From Heterobasidion occidentale (lineage: Eukaryota > Basidiomycota > Agaricomycetes > Russulales > Bondarzewiaceae), in assembly GCA_039111635.1 (NCBI GenBank), contig JBCAQO010000014.1, positions 310,001-374,000 on the forward strand: 64,000 nucleotides of DNA. The letters run 5' to 3'. A program made the position numbers and the translations under genes. Each line of letters starts with the position of its first letter. Position 1 is the first letter of the stretch. The notes below the pieces were generated by a model that saw only the letters and a list, made by a program, of their open reading frames with translations, had not been told where the DNA came from and did not search any database. This document shows, one piece after another, positions 11,352 through 21,234 of this stretch.

Positions 11352-12332
11352 TCACACGTGCACGAACTCTGCGCACCACACGTCCATCGCCTCCACCTTT
11401 TTCGGCCCCCCCACCACGTCCGCCGCCGCCCTCACGGCCTCCCGCAGTGCAACCACCACCGCGCGCTCCCCCTCGTCCTTCACGAACGCCTCGATCCCCT
11501 TCTCAAACTCCCCATCCAGCACCGCCTGCACCTCCCACTGCCCATCCAGCGTGCCCTCCGCAGGGCGGAACCGGCCCTCCGTCACCACCTTCCACGCGCC
11601 GCCCCCGGGCGCGGCCGCCGCGCGCACGATACTCGCGGGCGCGAACGCGGTGCGCACGTTCGACTCGGACGCGGGGTTGCGGTGCTCGAGCGCGGCCTGC
11701 GCGAGCGCCGCGAGGACGTGCGCGTGCGCGGCGGGGCGCGCGGCGCTCAAACTCCACTCGGCGACACAGAGGCGCGTCGCGTGCGGCGCGAGCGCGGCGA
11801 GGAGCGCGGAGAGCACGCGCGGGGACGCGAAGTACCACGTGCAGAGGGAGAGGATGGCGAGGTCGAAGGGCGGCGCGTCGGGCGCGCGGGCGGCGAGGAA
11901 GGCGAGCGGGTCGGCTTGGGCCCAGGTGATGCGGGGGCCGAGGCGGCCTGCGGAGAGGTGCGATTGGGCCTGGCCGAGCGTGAACGGGGAGCCTGCGGCG
12001 AGCGAGCGGCGATCAGATATCGGCGACGGGCGATCGCGTGCGATCGACGACGCGGGACGCACCGTAGTCGAGGGCGCCGGGGTCGACGCCCGTGACGTGG
12101 CCGGTCTCGCCGACGAGCTCTGCGAGCACGGCGGAGGTGTCGCCCTGGCCGCAGCCGATCTCGAGGACGCGGGCGCCGGCGGGGATGGCCCAGTGGGCGA
12201 GGATGGCGGCGCGGTGGGCGGTGGACTGGAGCTGGACCTTGAAGTACTTGGGCTCGTGGAGGCAGAGGCCGGCGACGGCGTCGGGGGAGAAGGGCGCGGG
12301 GAGGGTCGGGGGTCGGGGGCGACGGCGGACAT
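11352..12332 (-). CDS. SAM-dependent methyltransferase (class I)
   Basis: The core carries the glycine-rich SAM motif GARVLEIGCGQGDTSAVL and an acidic cofactor loop GHVTGVDPGALDYGSPFT, followed by RITWAQADPLAFLA and DLAILSLCTWYF (motifs I, II and IV of class I methyltransferases). The C-terminus ends MDVWCAEFVHV with the stop at 11352. The ATG at 12332 begins MSAVAPDPR, but a one-base shift within the first 30 bases is needed to enter the frame LPAPFSPDAVAGLCLHEPK. The distance is too short for an intron, so a lost base is the likely explanation. An intron lies at about 12002-12060. The substrate is unknown. It lies between the single-TM protein gene and the tyrosinase, on the same strand as the tyrosinase. 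Confidence 0.8.
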   Translation of the reverse strand: MSAVAPDPRPSPRPSPPTPSPASASTSPSTSRSSSSPPPTAPPSSPTGPSPPAPASSRSAAARATPPPCSQSSSARPATSRASTPAPSTTVRPASSIARDRPSPISDRRSLAAGSPFTLGQAQSHLSAGRLGPRITWAQADPLAFLAARAPDAPPFDLAILSLCTWYFASPRVLSALLAALAPHATRLCVAEWSLSAARPAAHAHVLAALAQAALEHRNPASESNVRTAFAPASIVRAAAAPGGGAWKVVTEGRFRPAEGTLDGQWEVQAVLDGEFEKGIEAFVKDEGERAVVVALREAVRAAADVVGGPKKVEAMDVWCAEFVHV

Positions 12333-13070
12333 GGTGATGTGCAGGGCTGATGCGCTGATGAACGATCGATGGCTCAGGCTCAGACTATGGCGGCAAGTGG
12401 AGCGGTCACGAGGCCGTCGGGGCGCGCGGTCGGCCCATCGCATCCGGCATCAGCACCGCACGCGCGCCTGTGCGCCCTCGCCGCCCTCGCGTGCTTACCA
12501 CATCGCCCGCCCACGGCGCAGCCGCTCGCGCCTCCAGCCACACGCAGGCGACGGAGCTATCGGCAGCCATATCCGCTATCTGCCCTCTGCGCCCGGGACC
12601 CCGGCGCTCCCTCATTTCGATAGGCCTGATGAGATCGCCAGGAGCGACCCCGATCCGATCCCGTCCGATCCGCGGGTCACCGCCTGTTTCCCCGCACGCC
12701 CTTGGTCGCAGAGAAAGCTTACTTACCTCGCGCGATAAGCGAACTGAAATGGCCTCGATTCGATTCGCTTCGTGGCGTCGTTTCGGCTTCGACTTCGACG
12801 CCGCCTCGCTCCTGACTTGGCTTCGACTTCTCGCTCCTGGCCCTCGCGCGCGCCAATCAGTAACAACCCTGATCATAGCCGACGCTAAGCAGCCCGTAAG
12901 TACCTCAGTCCGAGCGGCGCCTCGAGCGCGCAACGCATGGTGATAGCAGTAAGTACACTGTAAGTAGCCCCGATGCTTCCCCGCCTCGCGTCGGCGGTGC
13001 TGAGATAAACACTCCAATCCACCCGCGCGCGCGCCTCGCCCCGACCGGCCCCAGCCAGACCTACCCAGAC
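12333..13070. other. Intergenic, GC-rich
   Basis: This 738-bp stretch lies between the methyltransferase start and the tyrosinase stop. Long open frames on the opposite strand are composition artefacts of high GC. No gene or motif was recognised. Confidence 0.5.
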
Positions 13071-15026
13071 CTACTTGGACCTGAGCACCTCCGCGGGCGC
13101 CGGATACGCGTACGGCGGATACTCGTAGCAGAACGGCCGCGCGGTGTGGTCGAACGTCTGCACCCCGCGATGACGTGACGGCGCGACGGCGCGACCAGGT
13201 CAGACGCCGCGATGCCAAAAGCACCGAAACCAAAACCGAAACCAAATCAGACAAAAAAACCCAAAAACAAATCAGCGATCGGCGTGATATCCAAAGGGGA
13301 CGGAAATCAAAGAGAATGAAACGCGAGAGGAAAACGTCATGTCAAATCCGGAGGAATTTGACGAGGAGCAGGGGGCAGGTCGGGGCTCCGCTCTCGATCC
13401 CATCAACAACCCCGCCCCGCCCCACCCCGCTGCCCCGCCCCGCTAAACACCGCCTCGACAAATCGGCCGCGCGACGACGACCCAAAGACCCACCCAAAGA
13501 CCAAAACAGAAAACAAAATAAAATAAAATAAACACCGCGCGCACGCACCTCGGACACCGGCACGCCGACCGACAGCCGGTCGAACTCGAGCACGTGCTGC
13601 GCGCTCGCGGCGGCGTCGTACCGCGGGTCGGACGCGTTGTGCGTGTGCAGCGGGACGCCGGAGAAGGCGCGCGTGTTGGCGGGGTGCTCGGCTTGCCACT
13701 GTGCGATATGCGGGGGTGAGTCTGCCGAAGCGAAGGGGGAAGGGAAGAGGAGAGGAGAGGAGAGGGGGACGCACGGTTGACCAGAGGCGGTCGAGCTGCG
13801 TGTGGTGGAGCCCTGCAAAGAGGCCGTCAGAGCGCGCACGTACATCCAGAGAGACGCGCACGCACAGAAAACCGGATCTGCAGAACCAAAGAGAAAAGCG
13901 CGTGAGCCCTCCGCACACACGAAGCGGCGCGACGCGACGCACCGTTCGACGAGTACGAGCCCGTGCACTGCGGCTCGGGCACGACGGCGGGACACTCCGC
14001 GTCCATGTCCCCGCCGACGAACTCGTGCACGCGGTTATGCGCCTGCGTCATGCGGTACTGGAACCGGAAGAAGTCGCCCGGCGCGGTCCCGCGCAGCGCC
14101 GCCGCGACGCGCGCGGGCGTGAGCGTCGTGTTGATCGGCATCTCCAGCGCACGCCTCTCCAGCGCACGTGGGGAGGGCGTCGGGTCGTTCTCGGCCTCGG
14201 GGAAGAGCGAGAGGTTGCGCCGGAGGCCGTGCGGGACGGGGTAGGACAGCGCGAAGCCGGACGCGGGCGCCGCGAGCGCGCCGTCGCGCACGAGGCAGTC
14301 GGTCGTCACGTCTGTGCAGTCGCCGGTGGTGCCGAGCCCGCGGGTCGGGTGCGCGGAGAAGACGGGGGAGGCGGCGAGCGCGGCGACGTCGAGGGTCCAG
14401 TCCCAGTAGCTGGTGTGTGCGCGCGCGCGCGAGTAAGTTTGGGTGGGAAGAGGGGGGGAGGGGGGGACGTACGGCGTGGGCCCGGTGTAGCCGCATTTCT
14501 CGCGGAGGGAGGTGTCGAAGAGGTGGACGAGCCTGGAGGAGGACGATGAGCGGATCGCGGCGACTGCGATCGATGCAGCCGGACTCACCAGCGGTCTGCG
14601 CGGGCGCGCACGCGGATCAGCATACAAAGACAGTACGAGATCGGCAGGAGGACTCACGCCAAGGCAGAAAGTAGGCGTTCTGGTGGGCCGAGTGGTCGAG
14701 CGCGTTGTGGGTGAAGGCAAAGTCGTCGTAGAGGGAGTGGGCGCCGGGGAGGCGCTCGCCCTGGGCGGTGAAGGAGAGGCGCTGGTGGCGGATCGACGCG
14801 AGGCACTGGAGCGAGTGTGGATGAGGACGTTGGTGAGTATGTCAGGATGTCAGGGCAGGGAACGGACCTTGACGCCTGCGAGCCAGGCCTCCTGGTGCTC
14901 GGGAGCGAGGGTGCGCCATTCCTGGCGCAGGGCGAGCTTGCGGCACTTTGGGGCTGCAGACGCAGCGGCGGAGACGTGGGCGATGGCGACGAGGACAATA
15001 GCGAGGAGGAAGGCGGGGGTGGGCAT
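13071..15026 (-). CDS. Tyrosinase-family copper oxidase, secreted type
   Basis: Tyrosinases oxidise phenols such as tyrosine to o-diphenols and quinones with a type-3 copper pair. The start at 15026 gives a signal peptide (MPTPAFLLAIVLVAIAHVSA). The CuA site is built across exons: FTHNALDHSAHQNAYFLPW, a 7-nt microexon (14589-14595), then LVHLFD, giving PWHRWLVHLFD. It continues with YWDWTLD, then CuB with HNRVHEFVGGDM and, after an intron, GLHHTQLDRLW. The C-terminus (PFCYEYPPYAYP, stop at 13071) is short, so this is a short tyrosinase of about 380 residues without a long inhibitory tail. Introns around the microexon are 62 nt (14596-14657) and 56 nt (14533-14588); the last intron (13158-13548) is unusually long, 391 nt. 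It shares a 180-bp divergent promoter with the gene at 15207. A tyrosinase also belongs to the ustiloxin pathway; a link here is inferred. Confidence 0.9.
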
Positions 15027-15206
15027 GGTGGAGGGACGGGGGAGGAGTAGCATAGCAGGTGGGCCAGGGAATGATGGGGCAATAAAACGGGGCCGGGTGG
15101 TCGGAGAGCGCTGGTGAGACGGAGCCGTGCCTCCGTCAGCCCCGGGACGCATAAGTATCGAGGCCCAGCGCGGGCGGCTAGTAAGCAGCTAAGCAGCAGC
15201 ACGACC
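15027..15206. promoter_or_regulatory. Divergent promoter, tyrosinase / N2227 methyltransferase
   Basis: Only 180 bp separate the two start codons. The geometry is seen directly; co-expression is inferred. A CATAAGTATCG segment near 15150 may be a weak TATA-like element for the plus-strand gene. Confidence 0.45.
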
Positions 15207-16703
15207 ATGCCCCGCCTCACCCGCGTCCTCGCCTGGGCCCTCGCCCTCACCGCCTGCGCCTCCCTCTGGACCCTCGCCCGCCGCCTCTCCGACTCCCCGC
15301 TCACCCTCGCCATCACCCTCCCCGACGGCGTGCACGTCCACGTCGACGGCGCCCGCGCGCCCAGTGCCCACGCACAGCACCCGTACGACCCGGCCCCCCA
15401 GGGCCACCCCCCCTCCGCCGCGGCGCCGCTCCCGCCCCTGCGCGAACCCTACCAGTCGATCCTGACGACGATCACGGCGCTCGAGCACTACGGAGAGTAC
15501 ACGACGGGCGTCCTCGCGCGGAAGCAGGCGCGGTTCGAGCGCCTGCCGGCGGCGCATGCACCGTTCGCGGCGGCGATCGACTACGCGGGGCAATTCACGC
15601 GCGCGGACGCGCTGGTGCCGGCGAACGCGGCGGTGCTGAGCGCGATCGCGGGCACGGCGCGGGCGGCGTACGGGTTCGAGGCGGACGAGGTGACGGTGCG
15701 GGTGCGGAACGAGATCGTGGGGGACTTGATGGGCCACTTGGTGAGGGACTGGAGCGCGGAGGGCAGGGACGAGCGCGAGCGCGTGATCCGGCCTATCGTG
15801 GACGCCCTCCGCCGCGCCCTTCCGAAGGGCAGCCAGGACGAGTTCCGCATCCTCGTCCCCGGCGCAGGTCTCGGCCGCCTCGCACACGAGATCGCACTCG
15901 AGCCAGGTTCGTCCCTCGCTCCCTCCCCGCTCTTCTCTTGCTCTCTCTCTCAACTCATTCGCTCACTCACTCAGACTTCCACGTCGATGCATCCGAGCTC
16001 GACTACGGCTCCGTCCTCGCCTACCGCTTCCTCGCCAACACGACACACACACCCGCCCCGCTCTCCCACACATTCCACCCTTCCTCACAGACTGGTCCTT
16101 CCAGTCCACCGCCGCCGGCCGCTTCCTCCCCGTCCGCTTCCCCGACGCCCTCCCGAACCCCACCCCCGCCGACCCCCCGCGCGTCCGCATGATCGACGGC
16201 GACTTCCTCGAGCTCGCAAAGGCCGTCCAGCGCGACCGCGACCGCGGCGAGGACACGCGCTACGACGCCGTCGCCACCCTCTTCTTCATCGACGTCGCGG
16301 AGAACGAGGTCGAGTTCCTCCAGGCCATCCACGCCGTCCTCAAGCCCGGCGGGCTCTGGGTCAACCTCGGCCGTGCGTCCCTCCCCCGCTCTCTTCTGCT
16401 TCGTCGCGTCTGACCTCACGCGCCCACGTCTGCTAGCGTTCAAGTGGGGCGCCCACTCCCAGCTCCAGCTCTCTGCGGAGGAGGTCCTCCACCTCGCAGA
16501 CATGGTCGGCTTCGCCGTCGACCCCGCCTCGCGCCGCTCCATCGACGCCGTGTACGCCCACCAGCCCGGCTCGCTCCTCAAGTTCACCTACGGTGCGTGC
16601 CCCCACATTCCTGTCCCCCCTTCGTGCGCGCTGACGCCGCGCGTGTCCGCTACCAGTCACCCAGTTCTGGACCGCCAGAAAGCGCGACCAAGATGAACGA
16701 TAA
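15207..16703 (+). CDS. N2227-type methyltransferase (carnosine N-methyltransferase family)
   Basis: The family uses SAM to methylate an imidazole nitrogen in His-containing peptides such as carnosine. The start at 15207 gives an N-terminal hydrophobic segment (VLAWALALTACASLWTLA), suggesting a membrane anchor or signal. The body holds the family's long helical N-terminal region (YGEYTTGVLARKQARF), the SAM motif FRILVPGAGLGRLAHEIA, the hallmark FHVDASELDYGSVLAYRFL, MIDGDFLELA, and VAENEVEFLQAIHAVLKPGG. Introns are at about 15907-15974, 16371-16437 and 16593-16656; the stop is the TAA at 16701-16703. Around 16076-16082 a run of C/T needs one extra base to keep the frame into TDWSFQSTAAGRFLP, so a base is probably missing. 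The peptide or small-molecule substrate is unknown. The divergent neighbour is the tyrosinase. Confidence 0.85.
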
Positions 16704-17612
16704 GAAACGTCGCGAGGCGGCGCGCCGCGGGACTTGCGACGCCCAACGTGCCATGGCGCGCATGTCTGACGAGAGTAGACACGAACGACGCCTCGAACGC
16801 ATCGCGAGAATACCATACATACATGCCTGCGGCGCGCGTACCTACATAGCACAGCGCCTAACGAAATCAATCCATCATCTCCTGCATCCTGCATTTGAAG
16901 CGCACGCGGACTGTCAACAGCGGCTGGGAGCCCGTGCACGATGCCGCGGGTCTGCACCTATGAATATGGGAGCTGCGGCTATTGATCTGAGGCAAGCAGC
17001 GAACTCGGCGTCGAGAGACTCGCGCAGAGCCGTGGGCGTGAGCGCTTGATCCTGAGCCGGCTATAGTGCAGGCCGGAGACGACGACGTCCAAACGCGACA
17101 CATGCATCGTCATTTTTTTGTTGACCGAGCATGGCTTTTAGTGCGAGCATCGCCTGGCGCTCTGCACCTAGCAAGACCTGGCACCTTCGTTCTCGAACGC
17201 GAATACCGTCGGAACTGATACACCGCGACGACACGCGAACAGCGAGCCCTCATGTTCTGGCCTCGACTCACACCAAGGCCGATCCCGAGTCCCGCATCGA
17301 CGTCTATGGCTCCTTGCCACTCGACTTCTGAGTCCACACGCAGCCTGCCTCCTGGCCGGATCTCTGTTCTTTCGCCGAGCTCTGCCTCCCGTCGTCGTCG
17401 TGCCACTCAGCGTATGCATGGAGGACCACCATCTTTATTCTAAAACACAAACGGCGTCGAAGGTACACCGCAAGCGACGACATTCGAACATCCTTCGCAA
17501 ACTCTGGCCTCGACGCACTGTCCCACGACCGCTCCCCTGTCCCGTATCGACGTAGCTACTACGCGGTATTACACGCTTGATACTCGTACTGCGGACTCGC
17601 GCAGAGCGCCGG
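16704..17612. other. Intergenic, no recognised gene
   Basis: About 0.9 kb lies between the convergent ends of the N2227 methyltransferase and the small secreted protein gene. Only short open frames without motifs are present. Confidence 0.5.
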
Positions 17613-18380
17613 CTACAGGTACTCCTCCGGCATCGGGACCAGGGTCTCGTTGTTCCGCGCACACATCGCGGGGTAGTCCTGCGCGAGATCGACGACGTCG
17701 ACGAGCATCACGTCCGAGCACTACAATCCACAATCAGCCTCTCCCCGCCCGCGTTCCAAAAGCACCGAAAAGGCGACGGGAGAATCGCACGCACGTGGAA
17801 CGCCGTCGCGTTTGTTGTGGGGTCGCGCGCCGAGAACAGGAACACGCCGTACTCGGGCGCGGTGCCGGACTGCGCGGCGGGCACCGTCGGCGCGGGCATC
17901 TGCACGTCGAAGCAGAGCTGCCCCGAGGGCGCGATCGGCACGTCCGTCGCGATCGCGTACGGGAAGTCCTCGCGCTTGCGCGGGACGCGCGCGCGCGTGT
18001 AGTGCACGCTCACTATTAGGATCGAGGAGCGAAAACCGGGGGTCAGCGCGCGCGACCAGACAGACAGACAGGCGGGGGGCGTGCGCACCGAGGTCGCCTG
18101 CGTTGCCGGAGAAGGACAGGAAGGTGCGCTTGTAGCCCGAGAACGGCTGCGGGTTGTGCACCCAGTCGCCGCAGAAGGGGTACAGCGGCGCGAGCCCGGT
18201 GCGGCTGGGCGTGGGCCGCGCGCGCGTCGCCCAGGGGAAGTGCACGCTGAAGGACGCGCGCGCGCGTTGCGTGCTGGGGTCGGGGCTGGGCGCGCCGTGC
18301 GCGTGGCCGTGGCTGGTGGCGCGGCCGACGAGGGTGAAGGGCGACGCGAGCAGGAGCAGGGTGAGGGCGAGGGCGTGCAT
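17613..18380 (-). CDS. Small secreted protein of unknown function
   Basis: Three exons joined by two introns (about 17728-17793 and 18014-18089) encode roughly 205 residues. The start at 18380 gives a signal peptide (MHALALTLLLLASPFTLVG). The mature part begins with His-rich HGHAHG and contains FCGDWVHNPQPFSGYKRT, LSFSGNAGDLVSVHYTRA, GQLCFDVQMPAP, EYGVFLFSARD and FHVCSDVMLVDVV, ending in EEYL. Four or more cysteines and short beta-strand-like segments suggest a compact extracellular fold. The His-rich mature N-terminus could bind metal, but I do not recognise a named family; similarity to copper-binding BIM1-type proteins was considered and not supported. It lies between the methyltransferase and the repeat precursor. 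Confidence 0.7.
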
Positions 18381-19803
18381 GGCTCAGGTGGGATGGGGTG
18401 GTGTGGTACGGGTGGGGCAGTCAGCGACTCTGAGGAGGGAAGGTTGACCTGGAGAGCTTGAGAGGCTGAGGGCGACTGGGGCGGTGCGTGCGGGTGACGA
18501 TGTTAACCTTGGTGATCGCGTCGTATGACACCCACTCGTTTGTTAGAGTCCGCCGCAAGACACACGACGCTGGAGTCGGGAGCAGCCTGATCGGGAAAGG
18601 GACGCCTGTGTTCAGCGAGGTGAGTTGCGAAGACTTGCGTGGGTTTTTTTTCATCTTGTCTTATTTTCGTTTTTTTCAAAGAACCCGCAAGACGAACGCA
18701 GAGGTGATTGTTTCAGAGAACAACAAATTCTTACATACCTCGCCGCCCTCTTCGAGCATGTCCGGCGTGGACGCAACAATGGGTTGGCCCCTAGATTGCG
18801 TTTGCCTTGTGAAATTCGACGATCGAGCCAATGGGTCTTGTCGCTCGTCGCGCAAACACGACTCGACACGACTGCTTTGATGTGTCCAGATCCTTCTCTC
18901 GCTGGACTGTTCCCACCAGGATCCGCATTGGTATTGCCGACGCCTCGACAGAGTCGAAGATGCTGGGTCGAAATCGACTTAGTACACGACCGACGACACA
19001 GCGATGAAGACAAATCTCCTGCAGTCCCCTGCACCGCTGACGAGTTTAGGTGTGGATTTGGATATGTTTTATGAAATATCACGGACTTAGTGAGTCTAAG
19101 AGACTAAATAATAACGTATAGAGCCCTGACCTATAACATACGCTTTTTCGCCTCAGATCCGATGCGGATATGCTCAATTGTCGTGATACTGAGCCCGCCG
19201 TGCTTCGAGGAAATCACCATCCTCGTCGGGCGAACAAGTCAACATTGGCTCCGTCGGATCTGCATATCGGGGTGATCGGCGGTCACCACGCGGGATGTTG
19301 GCACATGCACGGCGTCCCTTTCTTGTGTTTCTCTCTGCGGTGAGCACGGATACGTGAGTGAGATGAGTGGCGGCGGCTCACAATTTGATCCTACGGAGGT
19401 CCGAACACCATGGACTGCATATTTAATTTCAGGACGGCGGGCACGCATGATGAAATGTTCTCAGCGAGGCTCCGCACGCTTGACGACCGACCCGCTCCGC
19501 CAGGTCGAAGGTGGACAAATAGGATGCAATGCATGGCCGATCTACCGCGCCCGCATTCCGCGTGGCCCGTACGGTTGGCGCAGGAATTTCAACCTCTCCT
19601 CCCCGCTCCCCAAAGTCCGTGAGATCTCACCGAGAGATGCAATGGGCCAGCCACCATTGGATTCGCTGGGGCTCCCGAGAGGTCGTCGGCACGTTGAAAC
19701 GTGAAGTCACAATGTGCGCATCACGTGAAGCTGGCCCGCTGGGACTTGCAAGTTGCGACTGACTTGCGCGACTCGGGAGACGGTGGAGGTGATGCGACGC
19801 GGG
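18381..19803. other. Intergenic upstream of the repeat precursor
   Basis: About 1.4 kb without a recognisable gene lies between the divergent small secreted protein gene and the repeat precursor. It is less GC-rich than the flanks and is the probable regulatory region of the precursor gene. No defined transcription-factor site could be named. Confidence 0.5.
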
Positions 19804-19810
19804 TATATAA
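19804..19810 (+). promoter_or_regulatory. TATA box of the repeat-precursor gene
   Basis: A TATATAA element sits about 125 bp upstream of the start codon at 19935, with gggtatataagg context. It is the clearest TATA box seen in the window and suggests a strongly or conditionally expressed gene. Confidence 0.65.
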
Positions 19811-19934
19811 GGAGTGCAGACGAGGCTGAGAGAAAGCATCGTCTCACTCCGAACGACTTCCTTGACCTCTCAACTCGAGCCTCATCCTCCAGTTCTTCCC
19901 TCGTCTTTTCGATATCCATCCTCGTCTATTCACA

Positions 19935-21234
19935 ATGCAGTTCCGCACCTTCGTCATCCTCTCTGCCTTCTTCATGGTTGCGCACTCCCGAGGTAAGCTT
20001 CATGCCGCTCCTAGCGCTCAGACAGTGTGCTGACCAGATCGCTTGTTGTCGGCGCCTTCGACGGTCATTGCTCTCTCGCTACTAGTCATCGGTAAGCCAT
20101 AGTCCTCGTCGCCGTACAGAGGAGAGATACTCAACGCTTTCTGTAGCTCGTGGATACGACGACGCCGCCTACCTGTCCAAGCGCGTCCCGCACCAGTACG
20201 GCATCAACAACGAGGAGGAGCTCGCCAAGCGCGTCCCGCACCAGTACGGCATTAACAACGAGGAGGAGCTCTCGAAGCGCGTCCCTCACCAGTACGGGAT
20301 CAACAACGAGGAGGAGCTCGCCAAGCGCGTCCCTCACCAGTACGGCATCAACAACGAGGAGGAGTTGGCCAAGCGCGTCCCCACCAGTACGGGATCAACA
20401 ACGAGGAGGAGCTCGCCAAGCGCGTCCCCCACCAGTACGGGATCAACAACGAGGAGGAGTTGGCCAAGCGCGTTCCCCACCAGTACGGTATAACAACGAG
20501 GAGGAGCTCGCCAAGCGCGTCCCCACCAGTACGGGATCAACAACGAGGAGGAGTTGTCGAAGCGCGTCCCTCACCAGTACGGCATCAACAACGAGGAGGA
20601 GCTAGCCAAGCGCGTCCCCCACCAGTATGGTATCAACAACGAGGAGGAGTTGTCGAAGCGCGTCCCCCACCAGTACGGTATCAACAACGAGGAGGAGTTG
20701 GCCAAGCGCGTCCCTCACCAGTACGGTATCAACAACGAGGAGGAGTTGGCCAAGCGCGTTCCCCACCAGTACGGTATTAACAACGAGGAGGAGCTCGCCA
20801 AGCGCGTCCCCCACCAGTACGGGATCAACAACGAGGAGGAGTTGTCGAAGCGCGTCCCTCACCAGTACGGGATCAACAACGAGGAGGAGCTTTCCAAGCG
20901 CGTTCCCCACCAGTACGGTATCAACAACGAGGAGGAGCTCGCCAAGCGCGTCCCTCACCAGTACGGGATCAACAACGAGGAGGAGCTCGCCAAGCGCGTC
21001 CCCCACCAGTACGGGATCAACAACGAGGAGGAGTTGTCGAAGCGCGTCCCTCACCAGTACGGGATCAACAACGAGGAGGAGCTCTCGAAGCGCGTTCCCC
21101 ACCAGTACGGGATCAACAACGAGGAGGAGCTTTCCAAGCGCGTTCCCCACCAGTACGGTATTAACAACGAGGAGGAGTTGGCCAAGCGCGTCCCTCACCA
21201 GTACGGGATCAACAACGAGGAGGAGCTCGCCTAA
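19935..21234 (+). CDS. Kex2-processed tandem-repeat peptide precursor (putative RiPP precursor)
   Basis: The start at 19935 gives a hydrophobic leader (FRTFVILSAFFMVAHS), then GYDDAAYLSKR and 22 tandem units of 48 bp, the first beginning at 20185 and the last at 21190. Each reads VPHQYGINNEEEL followed by AKR or SKR; the last ends in EEELA and a stop. Lys-Arg between units fits Kex2 cleavage in the Golgi, releasing many copies of one peptide. This layout matches KEX2-processed repeat proteins, including UstA-type dikaritin precursors; the core here has Tyr-Gly-Ile. Only the residue before KR varies (14 Ala, 8 Ser); other differences are silent. Introns are 19993-20037 and 20092-20146. Units 5, 7 and 8 each lack one base, so the frame is lost between about 20381 and 20523 (TAA at 20491-20493) and then restored. 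Whether this is an assembly error or a real lesion is open. Confidence 0.85.
20185..21231 (+). repeat. 48-bp tandem repeat array, 22 units
   Basis: Units start at 20185, 20233, 20281, 20329, 20377, 20424, 20472, 20519, 20566 and then every 48 bp to 21190. Three units are 47 bp. Nucleotide differences are mostly third-position and concentrate in the Leu-Ala/Ser codons before the Lys-Arg, while the peptide part is invariant outside the broken units. Confidence 0.95.

Noticed and set aside
11224..12738. 504-residue plus-strand open frame
   Set aside because: It runs antisense through the clear SAM methyltransferase and is low-complexity; a composition artefact.
17613..18380. BIM1/LPMO-like copper protein
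   Set aside because: The His-rich mature N-terminus and Cys pattern are suggestive, but no diagnostic motif could be matched.
20602..21198. 198-residue minus-strand repeat protein antisense to the precursor array
   Set aside because: Any 48-bp array with a multiple-of-three unit stays open on several frames; this one has no leader or processing sites.
20185..21231. CRISPR-like or satellite array
   Set aside because: The units are directly adjacent with no unique spacers, are coding in phase, and vary at silent positions, which fits a peptide precursor.
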